In this document: positions 42,707 through 54,105 of the stretch, in pieces
Layout: each line of letters starts with the position of its first letter
Position numbering within the stretch: the first letter of the stretch is position 1
Assembly (NCBI GenBank): GCA_963210315.1
Contig: OY723298.1
Location: 806,001 to 870,000, forward strand
DNA: 64,000 nucleotides
Source: Rhynchopus euleeides
Taxonomy: Eukaryota > Euglenozoa > Diplonemea > Diplonemida > Diplonemidae
Direction: 5' to 3'
Notes under the pieces: generated by a model
Told to the model about the DNA's origin: nothing
Database searches by the model: none
What the model saw: only the letters and a program-made list of their open reading frames with translations
Program-made: the position numbers and the translations under genes

Positions 42707-45210
42707 TGTAAAACAGGCCCAGTCGCATGAGTGCGACGCAACCCTATAAAATGGAGAAGATGCTGAGGGGGGGAGATCCGTCGGTCCCGAGACCGCCACT
42801 ATGCCTGCCGCACGGTGATGGTCTGCAAGGATTCGCACCCGGCATAGCCCTCAAGTCTGAGGAAACTCTGCCGGTGCGGCTGGATGAAGAAACCAGACCT
42901 GAGATGAGGGGGGAGAAGGCTGTACCTTGGGTAAAGAAAAAAACACTCTGCAACGCACAGCTAGCCACATGACTTCGTCACCGTTTAGCCACCACCCCCC
43001 ACCCTCTGAAGTGCCTTGACAGCGTGGTATGCTGTCACCTGCCCCCCCACCCCACCCCACCCCACTCCCTCAAATCAGAGCCTGTTGAGACGGGGTCAGC
43101 TTGACATTCACATCGGGAAGCACATGCTCGCACACCGACTCCTCCCCCTCCCCCTGGCTAGCTGTAGCACGGAACAAACATTCTAACGATGTACGGCCGA
43201 AACGCACCTTAACGTATGGTTGGAAACTTGCGGTGGAAAGGGATGGGATGGAAGGGAGATGGAGGACGGCAGTGAAAAACGCTAGCAGGGCTGATGTCCG
43301 GGGGGGGGGGGAGGGAAAATATTGTTCTGGCCCTGCCAAAAGCAACGTTCCATGTGCAGCGAGGGTTGCTCCATCTGGCCCTCCCTCATTTTTGCATTTT
43401 TGTATAGTGCAGAACAGCCCAACCGGGCTCTGATCAATCCACTCCACATATCAAACCACACGGGGCCATGATCCGCACACACACAGGCACTACTGCAAAA
43501 CGAGGTCACTACTGCGCATGGGAAACACTCACATACACGTCTAGCTTTTTGTGTAGGTACGGAGCTCTCTGATGATAGGCTCCACTGCCACACAGATTGA
43601 CATGTGTGTCGTCAGATGCTGATCAAATCAGAGCAAGCCCGTGAGATGCACACTACAGGTGACCCTTTTTATAATCGGATGCAACACAACAAACCGCATC
43701 TCCTCCTGACGCGACATCCACTGCGCCCACCCACACGGCACACTTGAAAGCAATTGAAAGCGATACATACTCTGAATCCGATGGGGGTGTCAGTGGTGCA
43801 CTCCTGTTCACCCGATCAGGCTCTTGCCGCCCCTCTGCAGCTTCACTGCATGCTCCCAACAGAAAGCCTGGCTAGATTCCACAGCTGAGAGGGAGGCGGG
43901 CAGGTCATGCCCCTGGGCTAGGTGCCTGGCAGAAGCCGTCTGTTGTGGTGAAACAGGACGGATGGGCATAGATTAAAGAAAGCCTGCTTGGGGATCACAC
44001 ACAGAGCCCAGCGCACAGAAGCACAGAGGCTTCGCTCACACCCCTCCATTGGTGAGATAGGCAGCGAACAGGTGTCTGCGCAAGAGCAGCTCACAAGAAG
44101 CACGCGTGTGGCAAAGTGCAGTGATGCAAACACCAATCGGCCAAACGCCTCCAAGAATCCCCAAGAAACCACCGGGTGCAGCAACCCCCTTTCATGTTGG
44201 GATGTGCATTTGTAGCTTCGTGCAACCTCTCGGCTAACGGGCGGGATAACGGACATTGGTCTTCCCCTGGAGAAGAGTCTCAAAAAATATAATAATCACG
44301 TTGGGCGATAGGGGGTGGAGAGGGGTGGAGGACGAAGGCCTGGGGGGTGGGAAGGGGTAGCAGTGGAGATGGTTGTTCCCCCCCCCCCGAGCTCCCTGCC
44401 CCACCGGAGTATTGCATCAAGACAGCAGGCATTCAACCTGATGCTGTCTTTTGGGCAGGCTGTCCTTAGTGATTTGATATCAGTGCGACACCCAACATGC
44501 GGCAAGTTCTTTTTTGGCTTTTTCGGGTTTGTCTTCTGTGTGAAAGAAGAGAGTGGGATTCAGTGTTCTTCAGGGCAGACACACACACAAGCCCAAGCCC
44601 CAGGAGAGATTGGGAGTATTCTTTACGACGCGCTGTATGATAGATATGACTGGCTAGACAACTATACGCTCCCATTCTTCTATGTTTCTTTGCAGCAGAT
44701 GTCATTGCCGAGTAATTTTGAATTGGGGGGGATGGAGGGGGAGGGATGCCCTTTGGGCGAGCCGAAACTGGGCACCACCCAGCCGATTCCGTAGGCCCAG
44801 AGCAGAGAAGGCGCGAAGCAGAAAAAAAATCGACCACTCCTTTGGCGGCACAACTTTACTGACCCCTCCACAGACACAGTGCCAAGGGGAGACACCACAC
44901 CCCAACCCAACCAAGGCCGGGATTGAATCATCAGTTGCATGGCGGAAAACGCCCCTCCCCCCTCCCTCTGACTGACTGAGCGGTGGCCTGTCTGCTCCGC
45001 CCCAATGAAGGGGGCATACTAGGCAGTGGTTTTGTTTGAAGCTTATTCCCCCCGCCCCTCCCTCACACACACACACACACACACACACCTGTTGCCCCTC
45101 TGTTGCTGAGGCTGACCGGTGTCTTCTTCTGCAGAAACTCCTGCAGGGCCCAGACAATGCCCTGCCGGCACTTCCAGGAGCTTCTGTCATGACAGCAGTG
45201 GCTTGCCTCA
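42707..45210. other. Intergenic with unresolved minus-strand exon candidates
   Basis: Two minus-strand stretches look like exons. One is 43070-43220 (YVKVRFGRTSLECLFRATAS, ending LTPSQQALI and a stop). The other, 43814-43943 after acceptor TTTCACCACAACAG, is open for 43 codons (LPASLSAVESSQAFCWEHAV). I could not connect them. A plus-strand frame ending at 44794 includes DALYDRYDWLDNYTLPFF. An AC repeat lies at 45064-45088. Confidence 0.3.
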
Positions 45211-47859
45211 TTATGTGATGTCCATTGCATGCTCCACCTTCCTTGCAGCGTACCACTTCAGGTTGATGACGAAGTCAGATTCATTACCCCCGACGATGCG
45301 CCAGTTGAACACCTTGCTCTCGATCTCATCCATAACTGGCGCGAGAGTCAGGTCGTACCTGAAATACGTCTCCGGGACCTCAAACAGAGGGCACACTCCC
45401 TCAGGGGGACAGGCCTCGGGCAGCAGCGCACCGGTGTCAGCGTCAACCACCATCACGGAGGAAGGGGGGTGGTCCTCCACTATGCCACGCAGCGTCGCGC
45501 CGATGGTGTTGAATGCCTCGTTGAACTGCCCCCCGATGAACATCATCTGGATCCCCGATATGTCGACCCCAACCTCATACGCCGTCGTCGGGGGCTCCCT
45601 GTGGACATCCGACGTCAGGCACAGGGAGTGCGTCTTGTTGAAGGGGTTCAGGCACCGCAGCTCCAGGCAGTTCGACCCCTCCCTGCAGGGGCGCGTCTCG
45701 GGATACAGCTGCACACCCGCGAAGGTCACATCGCAGAGATCCCTGCCTTCCTCCCGATCCCGGGTGCCGTGGCAGGACAGCTGCAGGTCCGCCGTTGCAG
45801 ACCCTGAGGGGGGAGTGCCCTTCCACAGGAAGGGCACAAAGTTTGGGAAATACTCATTCGCGAAGAATGGGGAGAAGAAAGTGGGCTCCCCGCTCCCCAG
45901 CACCCGCCCCGAGTTGGAGCGGAAGACGACAGACACGTTGATGGCGAAGTCATCGCCTGATGTGGCGGAGAGGTACCCTGTCAGCATGTAGTCAAGCCCG
46001 TTGGGGAAGTGGGAGATGTCAATCGCCTGCGAAGCGCTTGCGGAGATCCCGGAGATGGAGAAGCAGACATCCTGGAAGACATCCCTCCCTGCCTTCACCT
46101 GGCAGGGAGCTGCCCCTCGGAAGCTGCCCTGGCTGCCCACCCAGCCTTCGGGCCACACCAGGCTTGCTCCGACCGCGGCACCTCCGGAGAGCCACGGCAT
46201 GTCCCGCACTCCCCCGAGGGACTTCCTGAAGGTTTTCTGCGAGAAGGCACGCCAGATATGGGCTGTGAGGTTCAGCCTCTCCGGAACAGACTGCACCCCA
46301 GCGGCCTGCAGCCCCCCCGTGGGTGTGTCGACGTTCGGCTCACTCCCGTTGCTGAACTGGATGAGAGCCAGTTTTGAAGGGTCCGTCAGATTCACCCCGG
46401 ACACCACAGCGCTCAGAAGGGTGTCGGGTGTGAAACCCCCCGGGGACTTCAGGCTGAACGAAACCTCCGGGTTTGCAAGGTGATCCAAATCGCAGTGCAG
46501 CTTGCAGAAGGCCTGGTCATAACAGGAGAGGGCAAGCGGTGAGCTGCAGCACCTATCTATCACATTCACGTCATTTGGAGCCACCCCTGAGAAGAGCGCG
46601 TGGCAGTCGTTATCATGCTCCCCGAATGAGGAGACGCATTTCAGAGCCTTTGTCTCATTGCAGCTGAAATGGAACACATCCTGCGTGTGGTGGTGCGGCA
46701 GCAGCTGCACCACCCCGACGATACTCCCCGCGAGCAGGGCGCAGATGACAAACATGAAAAACAGGCAGCTGCTGGAGCAGAGCCGCTTCCTCCCGCGCCT
46801 CCCCCCGCGGGGCTCCACCGCCTCCCCGGTCCCCCTGCGGATCAGCAACGCATTGTCACTCGCTTCATCCTCGCTCGACTCATCCACCTCCAGATCCCTC
46901 AGGTTGGTGCAGACTGTCGGGAGCTGCGTCGGGACATGCGCCGGAGACCTGCTCTTCGAGACGTGAGGGTGCTGCCCTTTCCCAAACAGCCTCGCCAACA
47001 CCAGGCGTGGCTGAGACGGATCTCCCTGAGGGGCCTCCACCACAGCGGCAAACGCGAGGGGGTGGGTGGACCCACTCTTCATCGCAGAGCCAACCACACG
47101 GGGTGACGGCGCGAGGCACGCCCCGACCTCCACAGGATCTGCGACGGGGGCAGCTCCGTCACGAGGGGCGATCTTCACCAGACCCACACCGGCGAGGCGG
47201 ACTCGGAGGTTGGATGGGCGGGAGAAGGAGAGCTCGTCGGGGACCTCTGACACCACCCCGACCAGACCCCCTGTCCCGGGGCGGGTGTGCTTCCCGGAGG
47301 GGGCGTGGGAGGAAGAGGCGTTGCTTTGGGACCTTGTCGTGCGGCTGTCGATGTGGGTTGCGGATCCAAAGCTGGACCTGGAGGCGCTGGAGAAGAGCCC
47401 CCTGGCATTGGGGGTGATGTGGTAGTGCGTTGCCCCCCCGTTGCCCCTCTCCGCGCGGACCCCCACAACGGTGCCCACCCCACTGCGGCAGATGAGGTGG
47501 AATTCTTCGTCGGAGCAGCTCGACGGCCCCACGCTGATCTCCTCAACGCGAAGTGGCGTCGCGCCCGGTGTGTTCGCGACCCCGCTCCTCCCGCTCTTCC
47601 CGCTCTTCGAGCTGCCCGTCTCCCAGTTGCTCTGCTCGCTGTTGACCCTCGGCATCTGAGCCAGCTGCGGGTGCGTCTGGGAGAAGGACAGGTTCCCAGC
47701 AGCAGAGCCGCTCCCCTCCCGCACCACACCGTCCTCCTCGCTGGTGGAGGAATGGATGGGGAGGAAGTCGTCATCCTGCACAGCAAGCGCGTCCTCCAGG
47801 TCCCCCTTCAGAGAAGACGGGGCGAGCAGCAGCCCCCGGTCGCTCTGCTGGGTTGACAT
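45211..47859 (-). CDS. Type II single-pass membrane glycoprotein, unknown (882 aa)
   Basis: I place the start at the ATG at 47859 (MSTQQSDRG); the longer frame upstream is poly-Gly encoded by a C/G run. Residues 1-358 are Ser/Gly-rich, acidic just before the membrane (DESSEDEASDN), then strongly basic (RRGRKRL). A TM helix follows at about 365-387 (CLFFMFVICALLAGSIVGVV), giving a type II topology with basic residues inside. The remaining 490 residues form a large lumenal or extracellular part. It has paired cysteines (CNETKALKC, RCCSSPLALSC, CKLHC) and many N-glycosylation sequons (NET, NLT, NGS, NVS, NKT, NES), compatible with a beta-rich, disulphide-bonded ectodomain. No known domain recognised. 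It lies between two inverted copies of the family-1 element. Confidence 0.8.
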   Translation of the reverse strand: MSTQQSDRGLLLAPSSLKGDLEDALAVQDDDFLPIHSSTSEEDGVVREGSGSAAGNLSFSQTHPQLAQMPRVNSEQSNWETGSSKSGKSGRSGVANTPGATPLRVEEISVGPSSCSDEEFHLICRSGVGTVVGVRAERGNGGATHYHITPNARGLFSSASRSSFGSATHIDSRTTRSQSNASSSHAPSGKHTRPGTGGLVGVVSEVPDELSFSRPSNLRVRLAGVGLVKIAPRDGAAPVADPVEVGACLAPSPRVVGSAMKSGSTHPLAFAAVVEAPQGDPSQPRLVLARLFGKGQHPHVSKSRSPAHVPTQLPTVCTNLRDLEVDESSEDEASDNALLIRRGTGEAVEPRGGRRGRKRLCSSSCLFFMFVICALLAGSIVGVVQLLPHHHTQDVFHFSCNETKALKCVSSFGEHDNDCHALFSGVAPNDVNVIDRCCSSPLALSCYDQAFCKLHCDLDHLANPEVSFSLKSPGGFTPDTLLSAVVSGVNLTDPSKLALIQFSNGSEPNVDTPTGGLQAAGVQSVPERLNLTAHIWRAFSQKTFRKSLGGVRDMPWLSGGAAVGASLVWPEGWVGSQGSFRGAAPCQVKAGRDVFQDVCFSISGISASASQAIDISHFPNGLDYMLTGYLSATSGDDFAINVSVVFRSNSGRVLGSGEPTFFSPFFANEYFPNFVPFLWKGTPPSGSATADLQLSCHGTRDREEGRDLCDVTFAGVQLYPETRPCREGSNCLELRCLNPFNKTHSLCLTSDVHREPPTTAYEVGVDISGIQMMFIGGQFNEAFNTIGATLRGIVEDHPPSSVMVVDADTGALLPEACPPEGVCPLFEVPETYFRYDLTLAPVMDEIESKVFNWRIVGGNESDFVINLKWYAARKVEHAMDIT

Positions 47860-48180
47860 TGCAAGGAAGGGGGGGGGGGTGCGGTGGTTGGGGAACCCCC
47901 CCCCACCACCCCCCACCTGCTGTGTGCGTGGGCGGGAGAGGATGAGGGACGGTTTGCTCTCCGAGTCTTCCCCCCCCACACCCGTTAACCCCCCCCCCTC
48001 CCCTTCCTCGATGCCCCTGTCACTTGATGGCGTGTAAGCCCTGTGAGGAGGCCCTCCCGCAAGAGCCTGTGTGTATGTGGGGTGGTATCACATTTATTCA
48101 ATGTGTGGCGTTTGCTATGTTGATAAGCGGACCCGCATCGTACAGAAAGTCCACGAAAGACGACGCACGAGAACTGATAC

Positions 48181-50284
48181 CATGAATCTGCCCCGTTAAC
48201 GGGTAACCGGTATTACCGGGTATTACCGGAAACCCGGTAATCGGCCTCCATTACCGGGTATTACCGGGTCAAAAACGGGTATTACCGGGTAAAATCGGGG
48301 GTATTACCGGGTCCGGTAATACCCGTTTTCGTATTACCGGGGATTTTCCGTGGGAATTTCCTTGGTACAGGGATGGTTCGTGGGGTGTCGCAGTGAATCA
48401 ACTGCAGGGTTCTGGTGATCTTCCGTCTGGCAGTCCAAGGGAAGGTGCGCGGGGGGAATGTCAGGTGTTAGGTGACCCCCCTGCGTTATTCTGAAGGCCA
48501 GCCTCTGCAGCCCCTCCTGGCCCACCCCTCACAGGGGCGGCCCTGGGAACACTGGGAGTGGGAACGGCTGGGGAACACCCACGTTCAGTACAACCAAGAT
48601 CTATGAGGCAGGCTTTGCGGCATGGCGGTGGGGGGGCTGTGTTGGCGTGGCGTGCCCCGATGATTACACAAACAAAGGTCGAGATAATGAGCCCAGGCCC
48701 TGATTCCAACACCTGTTCGTTCAACCAAGATCTATGAGGGACACACACCCCCCTGTCTGTGCCTGTGTCCTCCGTGTGTTGCCTCCTCTCCCTCCCTCTT
48801 CAATGCACTTCATGGCCTCGTCCGCTTCCACGGAGGCAGAGCGTGTCGTCACACAACAGGCCGTCCACGAGGCTAAGTTCTTTGAAGCATGCATCATGAC
48901 TTGTCCCGACTCGAACCAAGCTGATGATTTATCAGAGGGACCAGTAGCCAGGCAAGATGACAAGAAGCAGGCGCAACTCGTGCATATTGAGGGCCTGGTC
49001 GAATCCACGTTTTGCTGGGACTTCTCTGGATTGCATCATATCGTAAGGGGTCGCTCAAATACCTTGCCGCACCAGCCCGGATCTTAGCTGCAGGTCCTGT
49101 ACAGAGTGCCAGGTGCTCTTGTCAAGGGTGTCGCCAGAGAGGCTTCACATGGGAATGGGCGTCTTGTTGTGGAGCGTATCACAGAGAATTTCTCAAAATG
49201 GAAACGTGTCGACACCACAACTCCAGAACTAGCTCTTCCCGTCCACCTGCCCAAACCAGCCGTTGTCTGGGAGTCGTCAGGCCACCACGTGGGTTGACTG
49301 CAGGCTGGTTAGCTTCCGCTCATCATACACGGGGCGGATACTCAGCGTCCCGAAGGCAGGTGCGATTATCCACCTTGGCCCGAGGGCAGTCCAGTGGCGA
49401 GCCCGTGTTGAAGCCACCCCAGCAAATATAGCAAGTCCGCTCACCGTACTGTGACCTGTTGTGGTAGGAACCACAAGCCCGGCCACGCCAAGAAGCATCT
49501 CTCGGTACCATAATGCTCGTTGGCTGCTCGCAGGTATGTGTTGCGACAAGCACCCAGCCAGCAGAGCGATGTGACCGAATAACGGAGCTGGCGTGACCAC
49601 TCGAGCCTGGGGTAAGAGAAGATGGCTTCCCTGAACGAAGGATCGATCATTGAAAACGAGGAGCCCTTCGCTCTGTGCCACTTTGCAACCATTTGGTGAC
49701 GCACCGTTTCTGCATTTCTGAGCCAAGGTCCTTAAATGATGGAAGCTACGGGAACAGTGCCCTCTCTGTGATGGAACCTTCATTGGTTCAGAATGTGCCT
49801 GCCCCAAGACCCTGTTGGCCCAGGCAGTCACTGCCCCCCAATGGAATGGGGCTCGCAGACTTTGGGAGAGGAAGGTGGTCCTATGATCACGCCTGTCTCA
49901 TTACGCGTGTGATCGACTGCCTGATCTGACGACACCGCCGGCTCTGGAAGGGCTCAGGTGGTGTGTGGGCACCGTGCAGTAGTCAGCATTGCTGCGAAAC
50001 TCGAAAAGTCTGCAGTGAGCCACACAAACCAGACGTGAACTGCGGAACCCGGCTTTCGATCACCCCATGCGCCATAGAATCCAATGTCGACCACAACACA
50101 CTGCTAAGGGGAAGGGAATCAACCCAAAAACAAAGGAAAATTCCCATGGAAAATCCCCGGTAGCGCTACCGGGCTATAACCGGGTATTACCGGGCAAACG
50201 GGTATTACCGGACCCGGTAATACCCGTTTTTCGACCCGGTAATACCCGGTAATACCCGGTAGCCGTTAACGGGGCAGATTCATG
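48181..50284 (+). mobile_element. Family-1 TIR element, copy 2, 6-bp TSD TGATAC
   Basis: Same ends as copy 1 (CATGAATCTGCCCCGTTAAC and inverse), flanked by TGATAC at 48175-48180 and 50285-50290. Arrays of CCGGTAATACCCGG words occupy 48205-48345 and 50155-50265. At 2104 bp it is longer than copy 1 because it retains a segment around 49760-49915. The plus strand carries a conserved set of coding segments. Confidence 0.92.
48803..49454 (+). CDS. Family-1 element gene, three coding segments, unknown product
   Basis: Three protein-like stretches follow one another on the plus strand. 48803-49087 begins MHFMASSASTEAERVVTQQ and includes FEACIMTCPDSNQADDLSEG. 49106-49297 includes GNGRLVVERITENFSKWKRV. 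49297-49454, after an acceptor-like GGTTGACTGCAG, includes SFRSSYTGRILSVPKAGAII and ends in a stop. They are in different frames, consistent with two small introns, but I could not fix every boundary. The same segments occur in copy 1, so the gene belongs to the family rather than to one insertion. No DDE-type signature is visible; it may be a transposase of a kind I do not recognise, or an accessory protein. Confidence 0.45.
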
Positions 50285-51769
50285 TGATACGCTATGTAAT
50301 GTGTGGCGTCAGCTGATTGGGTGCGATGTGAAGATTCAATCCGACAGGATATCAAGGCGGTACTTTCAAAGTCCTTGTGTGGCGTTAGCACTGTAGTCGG
50401 TCCTGCGTCGTAACGAACGAGATGCACCGTATGAAGTCTCCCGTGTGAAGTTGAAGAGAGAGGTTGGGAGTGAAGGCGGTCATGTGAAGTCATGTACCAC
50501 TGATGCACATACCCGCAAGAATGTGGTACTGCAAGCGTTGGGGGAGGGGCAGGGCAGGGGGGAGGTTGTGGAGTGGGGGTGGGGGTGGGGGTGGGGGGAC
50601 AACTCGTGACGGGACTGCTGTTGAATGGATTGGGGATACGGGTCGTGTAAGCGTAGGGGAGAGATAAAAAGAAGAAGGCTGTGCGAGGCAGCAACAGGAG
50701 ACGGAAGCGGTGCAGCCCTGACGGGCCGCGGGCGTGCCGGTCATCTGGGAAAGAGTGTGGGTATCGCCGCAAGCAAATCTTGAGTAGGTTAGTGGGAGCG
50801 GTATCTCCGTGTTCAGCCACGGCAGCCCACTGCCTACCAACTGAAAAACGGCAATGCACAGGACACTATCCCTGCCTGTCACTGAAGCAAGACAGAACAC
50901 GGAGGAGCACGATGTGAGTGCACGAGTGAACGGATGGAAAAAAAACTCTCTGTGCCCCCGCTGGATCGTAAAGTGACAGCAAAACGAGACAACAAACCAA
51001 TTACTGCCGAAAGTTGTTTTGTTGGAACGCAGACCCCACTCTTTGTGTACACCACTCCCCGGTCTGATGAAGTGGTGTGGGGACGCACGATCCAGCTAAA
51101 GGCACAGAAAGTTTCCCGAACTAACAAAAACAAAAGAAAGATGGAGCGGGGCGGGAATCCTCTGGAAACAGGGTGAAGAAAAGATGCGGCGGGTGTGCGC
51201 GCAAACCTGAGTTGAACAAACTGCATGCCCTTTGCCTGACGAAAGCTGACAGTGTCTGTTCTGTCGCAGGAGCAAGGCAGGGCAGGTTGTATTCGATACC
51301 CAAAGCGCTGCCAACAATTTTATTCACTGTGACAAGAGTTGAATCCCACCTGAATTGACTGGATGCTGGGCAGTGTTAGTTGATCACGCGGATATCGTAA
51401 AGAAAACAGACACCTCACATAGGTGAATGACGACCTCACGCACTGGGAGAAGAACGGCCTTTATGAAGGAAGGCCTGCAGAAACGGCAAAGAGGCAGGAT
51501 GTACTTTTCAGAGGCGAATTGTCAATTTGTCCAGTTTCAGAGGGGACCATGCTTCCAGTGATGATCATCTACTGTCCACCTGATTTGACCTCGGAGAGAT
51601 ACAGAACTTCGGTCAAAGGTGGTCTTGTTCAGCAAAAATCACACGGAACACTGTTTGGACATCTGATGCAATTACCAATAGTCCGTGGGAGCCACCCCAA
51701 GCAACTTTCAAGCACTCGATTGATATTGTTCTTGTTGCAGATTCGTGGCTTGCAGGGTGTCAGAAGAGT
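50285..51769. other. Intergenic; diverged repeat block and one weak plus-strand ORF
   Basis: The block 50930-51350 has a diverged relative at 61960-62160 (CCCAAAGCGCTGCCAAC near 51299 and 62131). A plus-strand frame at 51423-51773 (LFGHLMQLPIVRGSHPKQL) contains an acceptor-like TTCTTGTTGCAG near its end. It faces the minus-strand gene at 51770 and may be a converging exon, but support is weak. G-rich sequence at 50540-50600. Confidence 0.4.
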
Positions 51770-52325
51770 CTAAACCAATGTAAAAGTGAAAACTGTGGAC
51801 GGTGCAAACCTAAGAAGGAGAAGGTTTTCGTCGATCGCGAGAACTCCCCACGCCTGCCGCGTGATGACGATCTCAAGCATTTGCGTGTCCACTGTCTCCT
51901 TCGTTGCGGGCACAACTCTCAGAGCTCCCGACCCCCACTCACCGGGGCTGCGAGGATGACGGCAAAAATACAGCCCAAACTGTGTCTGATTCATCAAAAG
52001 AGGGGAGAAGGACCAGTGGGGATTCAGCAATCGCGAGGCCACACACCCTGCTACGGGGTCAGGCAGTATGATGTGCCCTACATCTGCATCGCACAGTTTC
52101 CTGCAAAGGAAGAATGAAAAATGATCAGAATATTGGTGCTGCTAAAGAACGCATATCTGACCACAAACGGATCATGAAGTACGCGGCCCCCTCAGCAACA
52201 CCGTAGTCGCATATCCCGTATTCTCTCATTTCGAAAGGTGGAACGGGCCGAGCTGGGGTTTGAGGGAAGGACAGTTCCTGAGGAGTTACAGGATCTGTGT
52301 TGGACGCCTTGCCCGAAATCCGCAT
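51770..52325 (-). CDS. Two-exon protein of unknown function (164 aa)
   Basis: Exon 1 is 52162-52325 and exon 2 is 51770-52100. The intron is only about 61 bases: donor TTTGTG|GTCAGA (an alternative GT lies 3 bases earlier, also in frame) and acceptor CATTCTTCCTTTGCAG|G. The phase-2 join keeps the frame across 495 bases. The first exon includes EMREYGICDYGVAEGAAYF; the second LCDADVGHIILPDPVAG, MNQTQFGLYFCRHPRSP and QMLEIVITRQAWGVLAIDEN, ending TVFTFTLV. I recognise no family. The ATG at 52325 has no clear acceptor before it, and A/T-run repeats begin at 52380, so earlier exons may exist or have been displaced by an insertion. Confidence 0.55.
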
Positions 52326-53206
52326 GTATCACCATGCTTTGGATATTTCAGGGCAAGGGGAGATGTGCAGGGTTTCCGCGAGGGCAATTTTTGGGCGAAA
52401 ACCCCCTTTTTATTTTTTTCCCCCATTTTCAGTGGGCGAAATCGCCCCCCCCCAGGTGTGGCTCTATTTTGGGGGTATTTTGGCCAATTTTCGAAATCCT
52501 ATTTTGGTTTTTTTGCACTTTTTTTGGGTGCTTTTTTGCACGATTTCTGTGCCTCAGACACAGATTTTGGTGTGATTTTTGCGCTATTTTGATTCACTCG
52601 GCCTGACCGATGCATACGATTCGAAAAAATGGCGAAAAAATCGCTATCAACAACGGTGAACGAATGGAGGTAGATGGGGAAGTGGAAGGACACAGCACGC
52701 CCTCCCACTGCTCGCCATCTGTACACTACCTCTCTGTTCAAGGCGGTCAGTGTCACTTGATGGCGCTGCACACAAATCACTGCTACATCCCAGGGCGCCT
52801 TCCCTTGTGAGAATAGCGGAACTTCTGCGGTTGCAGTTTGGTGGTTGAGGCCGGCGGTGATATCACTTTGGTGACTGTGCTTCCTTCCCCCTGAGCTCGA
52901 TCAGATCCAGGTCGACCTGGTGCTGCGTGGCTCCTGGTGTGTTATCTCTTTGCTTCCTCGCACACATACACGTGGTTCCGCGAATCGCCACGGATGCCCA
53001 CCAAGTCGAACCCGAAACATGATCACGGGCCCACGACGACCCTTTCGAGATGTCATGGCCGCAAGCCCGCAAACCCGATCGCATTCGCAAGGTGGTTCGT
53101 CTCTTAGAGATCAGTGCTCGGGCCCAGCCTCCCGCGAGGGTGCTGGAACCGACATGCCGCAGCCCCGTACGCGCAAGGGCTTGGCTCCAAGACCAGGCAC
53201 ATGCCA
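52326..53206. other. A/T-run repeat region, no gene recognised
   Basis: From about 52380 to 52600 the sequence is built from T runs and the palindrome GGGCGAAATCGCCC, which recurs at 53893-53906. This suggests the two ends of a further element spanning roughly 52380-53910, but I could not define inverted ends. Confidence 0.35.
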
Positions 53207-53427
53207 CAGGGGGGTGTGGGGGGCGGAGCCCCCCAGCCGCCGGAGGCCACGGTAGCGAACGTCTGTTGGCCTGGCTCCATAGTCGCATACGCTCAAGTAC
53301 AACACAACTGACAGATAGCACATGTCGCATGGGGGGACGATAAATTGTCGCGCAAAGACACGCCACAGGGGGGTCTGGGGGGCGGAGCCCCCCAGCCGCC
53401 GGAGGCCACGGTAGTGAACATCTGTTG
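53207..53427. repeat. GC-rich hairpin repeat module (copies 4 and 5)
   Basis: Two direct copies (about 53207-53272 and 53366-53427), matching the orientation at 12704-12765. Their inverted counterpart is at 54040-54105, so 53366-54105 is flanked by inverted copies. Confidence 0.85.
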
Positions 53428-53490
53428 GTTTGAGCTCGAGAGCAAGCCTCTCACACCACCGCCCTCCGACCCCCCTCTCCACCCCCCAGG

Positions 53491-53790
53491 TGCAACATTT
53501 TTTTGCACCCGGAAAATGTGTTCTTTTGACTGTTTGAGCACATCCAAGACCGGGAACATAAAAGAATTCTGCCAATGCCAAGTAGGGTCACAATAAAACC
53601 CAAAGCAAAATGGTGCAAAAAAGTAGTGACCACCACCCCCATCCCCACCTCCGGATGCAAAATTTTTTTTGGCCACGGAAAATGTGTTCTTTTGAATGTT
53701 TGAGCACCTCCAAGACCGGGAACATAAAAATTTTCTGCCAATACCAAGTAGGGTCACAATAAAATCCAAAGGAAAAAAGTGCAAAAAAAA
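53491..53790. repeat. Tandem duplication, two units of about 135 bp
   Basis: The units 53491-53620 and 53655-53790 share AAAATGTGTTCTTTTGA, CAAGACCGGGAACATAAAA and AAGTAGGGTCACAATAAAA. They are diverged by point changes and T-run length, so the duplication is not recent. Confidence 0.85.
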
Positions 53791-54039
53791 ATAGTGCAAA
53801 AAAATATTTTTCCCCCAAATTCCTATTTTCATTCCGTGAAATAGATACACGCCTGCCCCCCCCCCCCTTTTTTTTTGGGCCAGTAATTTTTGGGCGAAAT
53901 CGCCCCGGAAGTTTGGCTGGAGGAAGCTGGCCTGGAGTGGAGGCACTGGTCTCGTGCCAGGTATGGCTGGTATGCACTGTTCTTCTCGGTTTCGTAAGTC
54001 GAAACCTAGAAAAAAGTTGCCCTCCCTTCCGCCCACAAG

Positions 54040-54105
54040 AGATGTTCACTACCGTGGCCTCCGGCGGCTGGGGGGCTCCGCCCCCCAGACCCCCCCATGT
54101 GGCAT
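54040..54105. repeat. GC-rich hairpin repeat module (copy 6)
   Basis: Inverted copy of the module, with core GTGGCCTCCGGCGGCTGGGG followed by CTCCGCCCCCCAGACCCCC. Confidence 0.85.

Noticed and set aside
45119-45991. 290-codon plus-strand open frame
   Set aside because: Antisense to the well-supported membrane glycoprotein; no motif.
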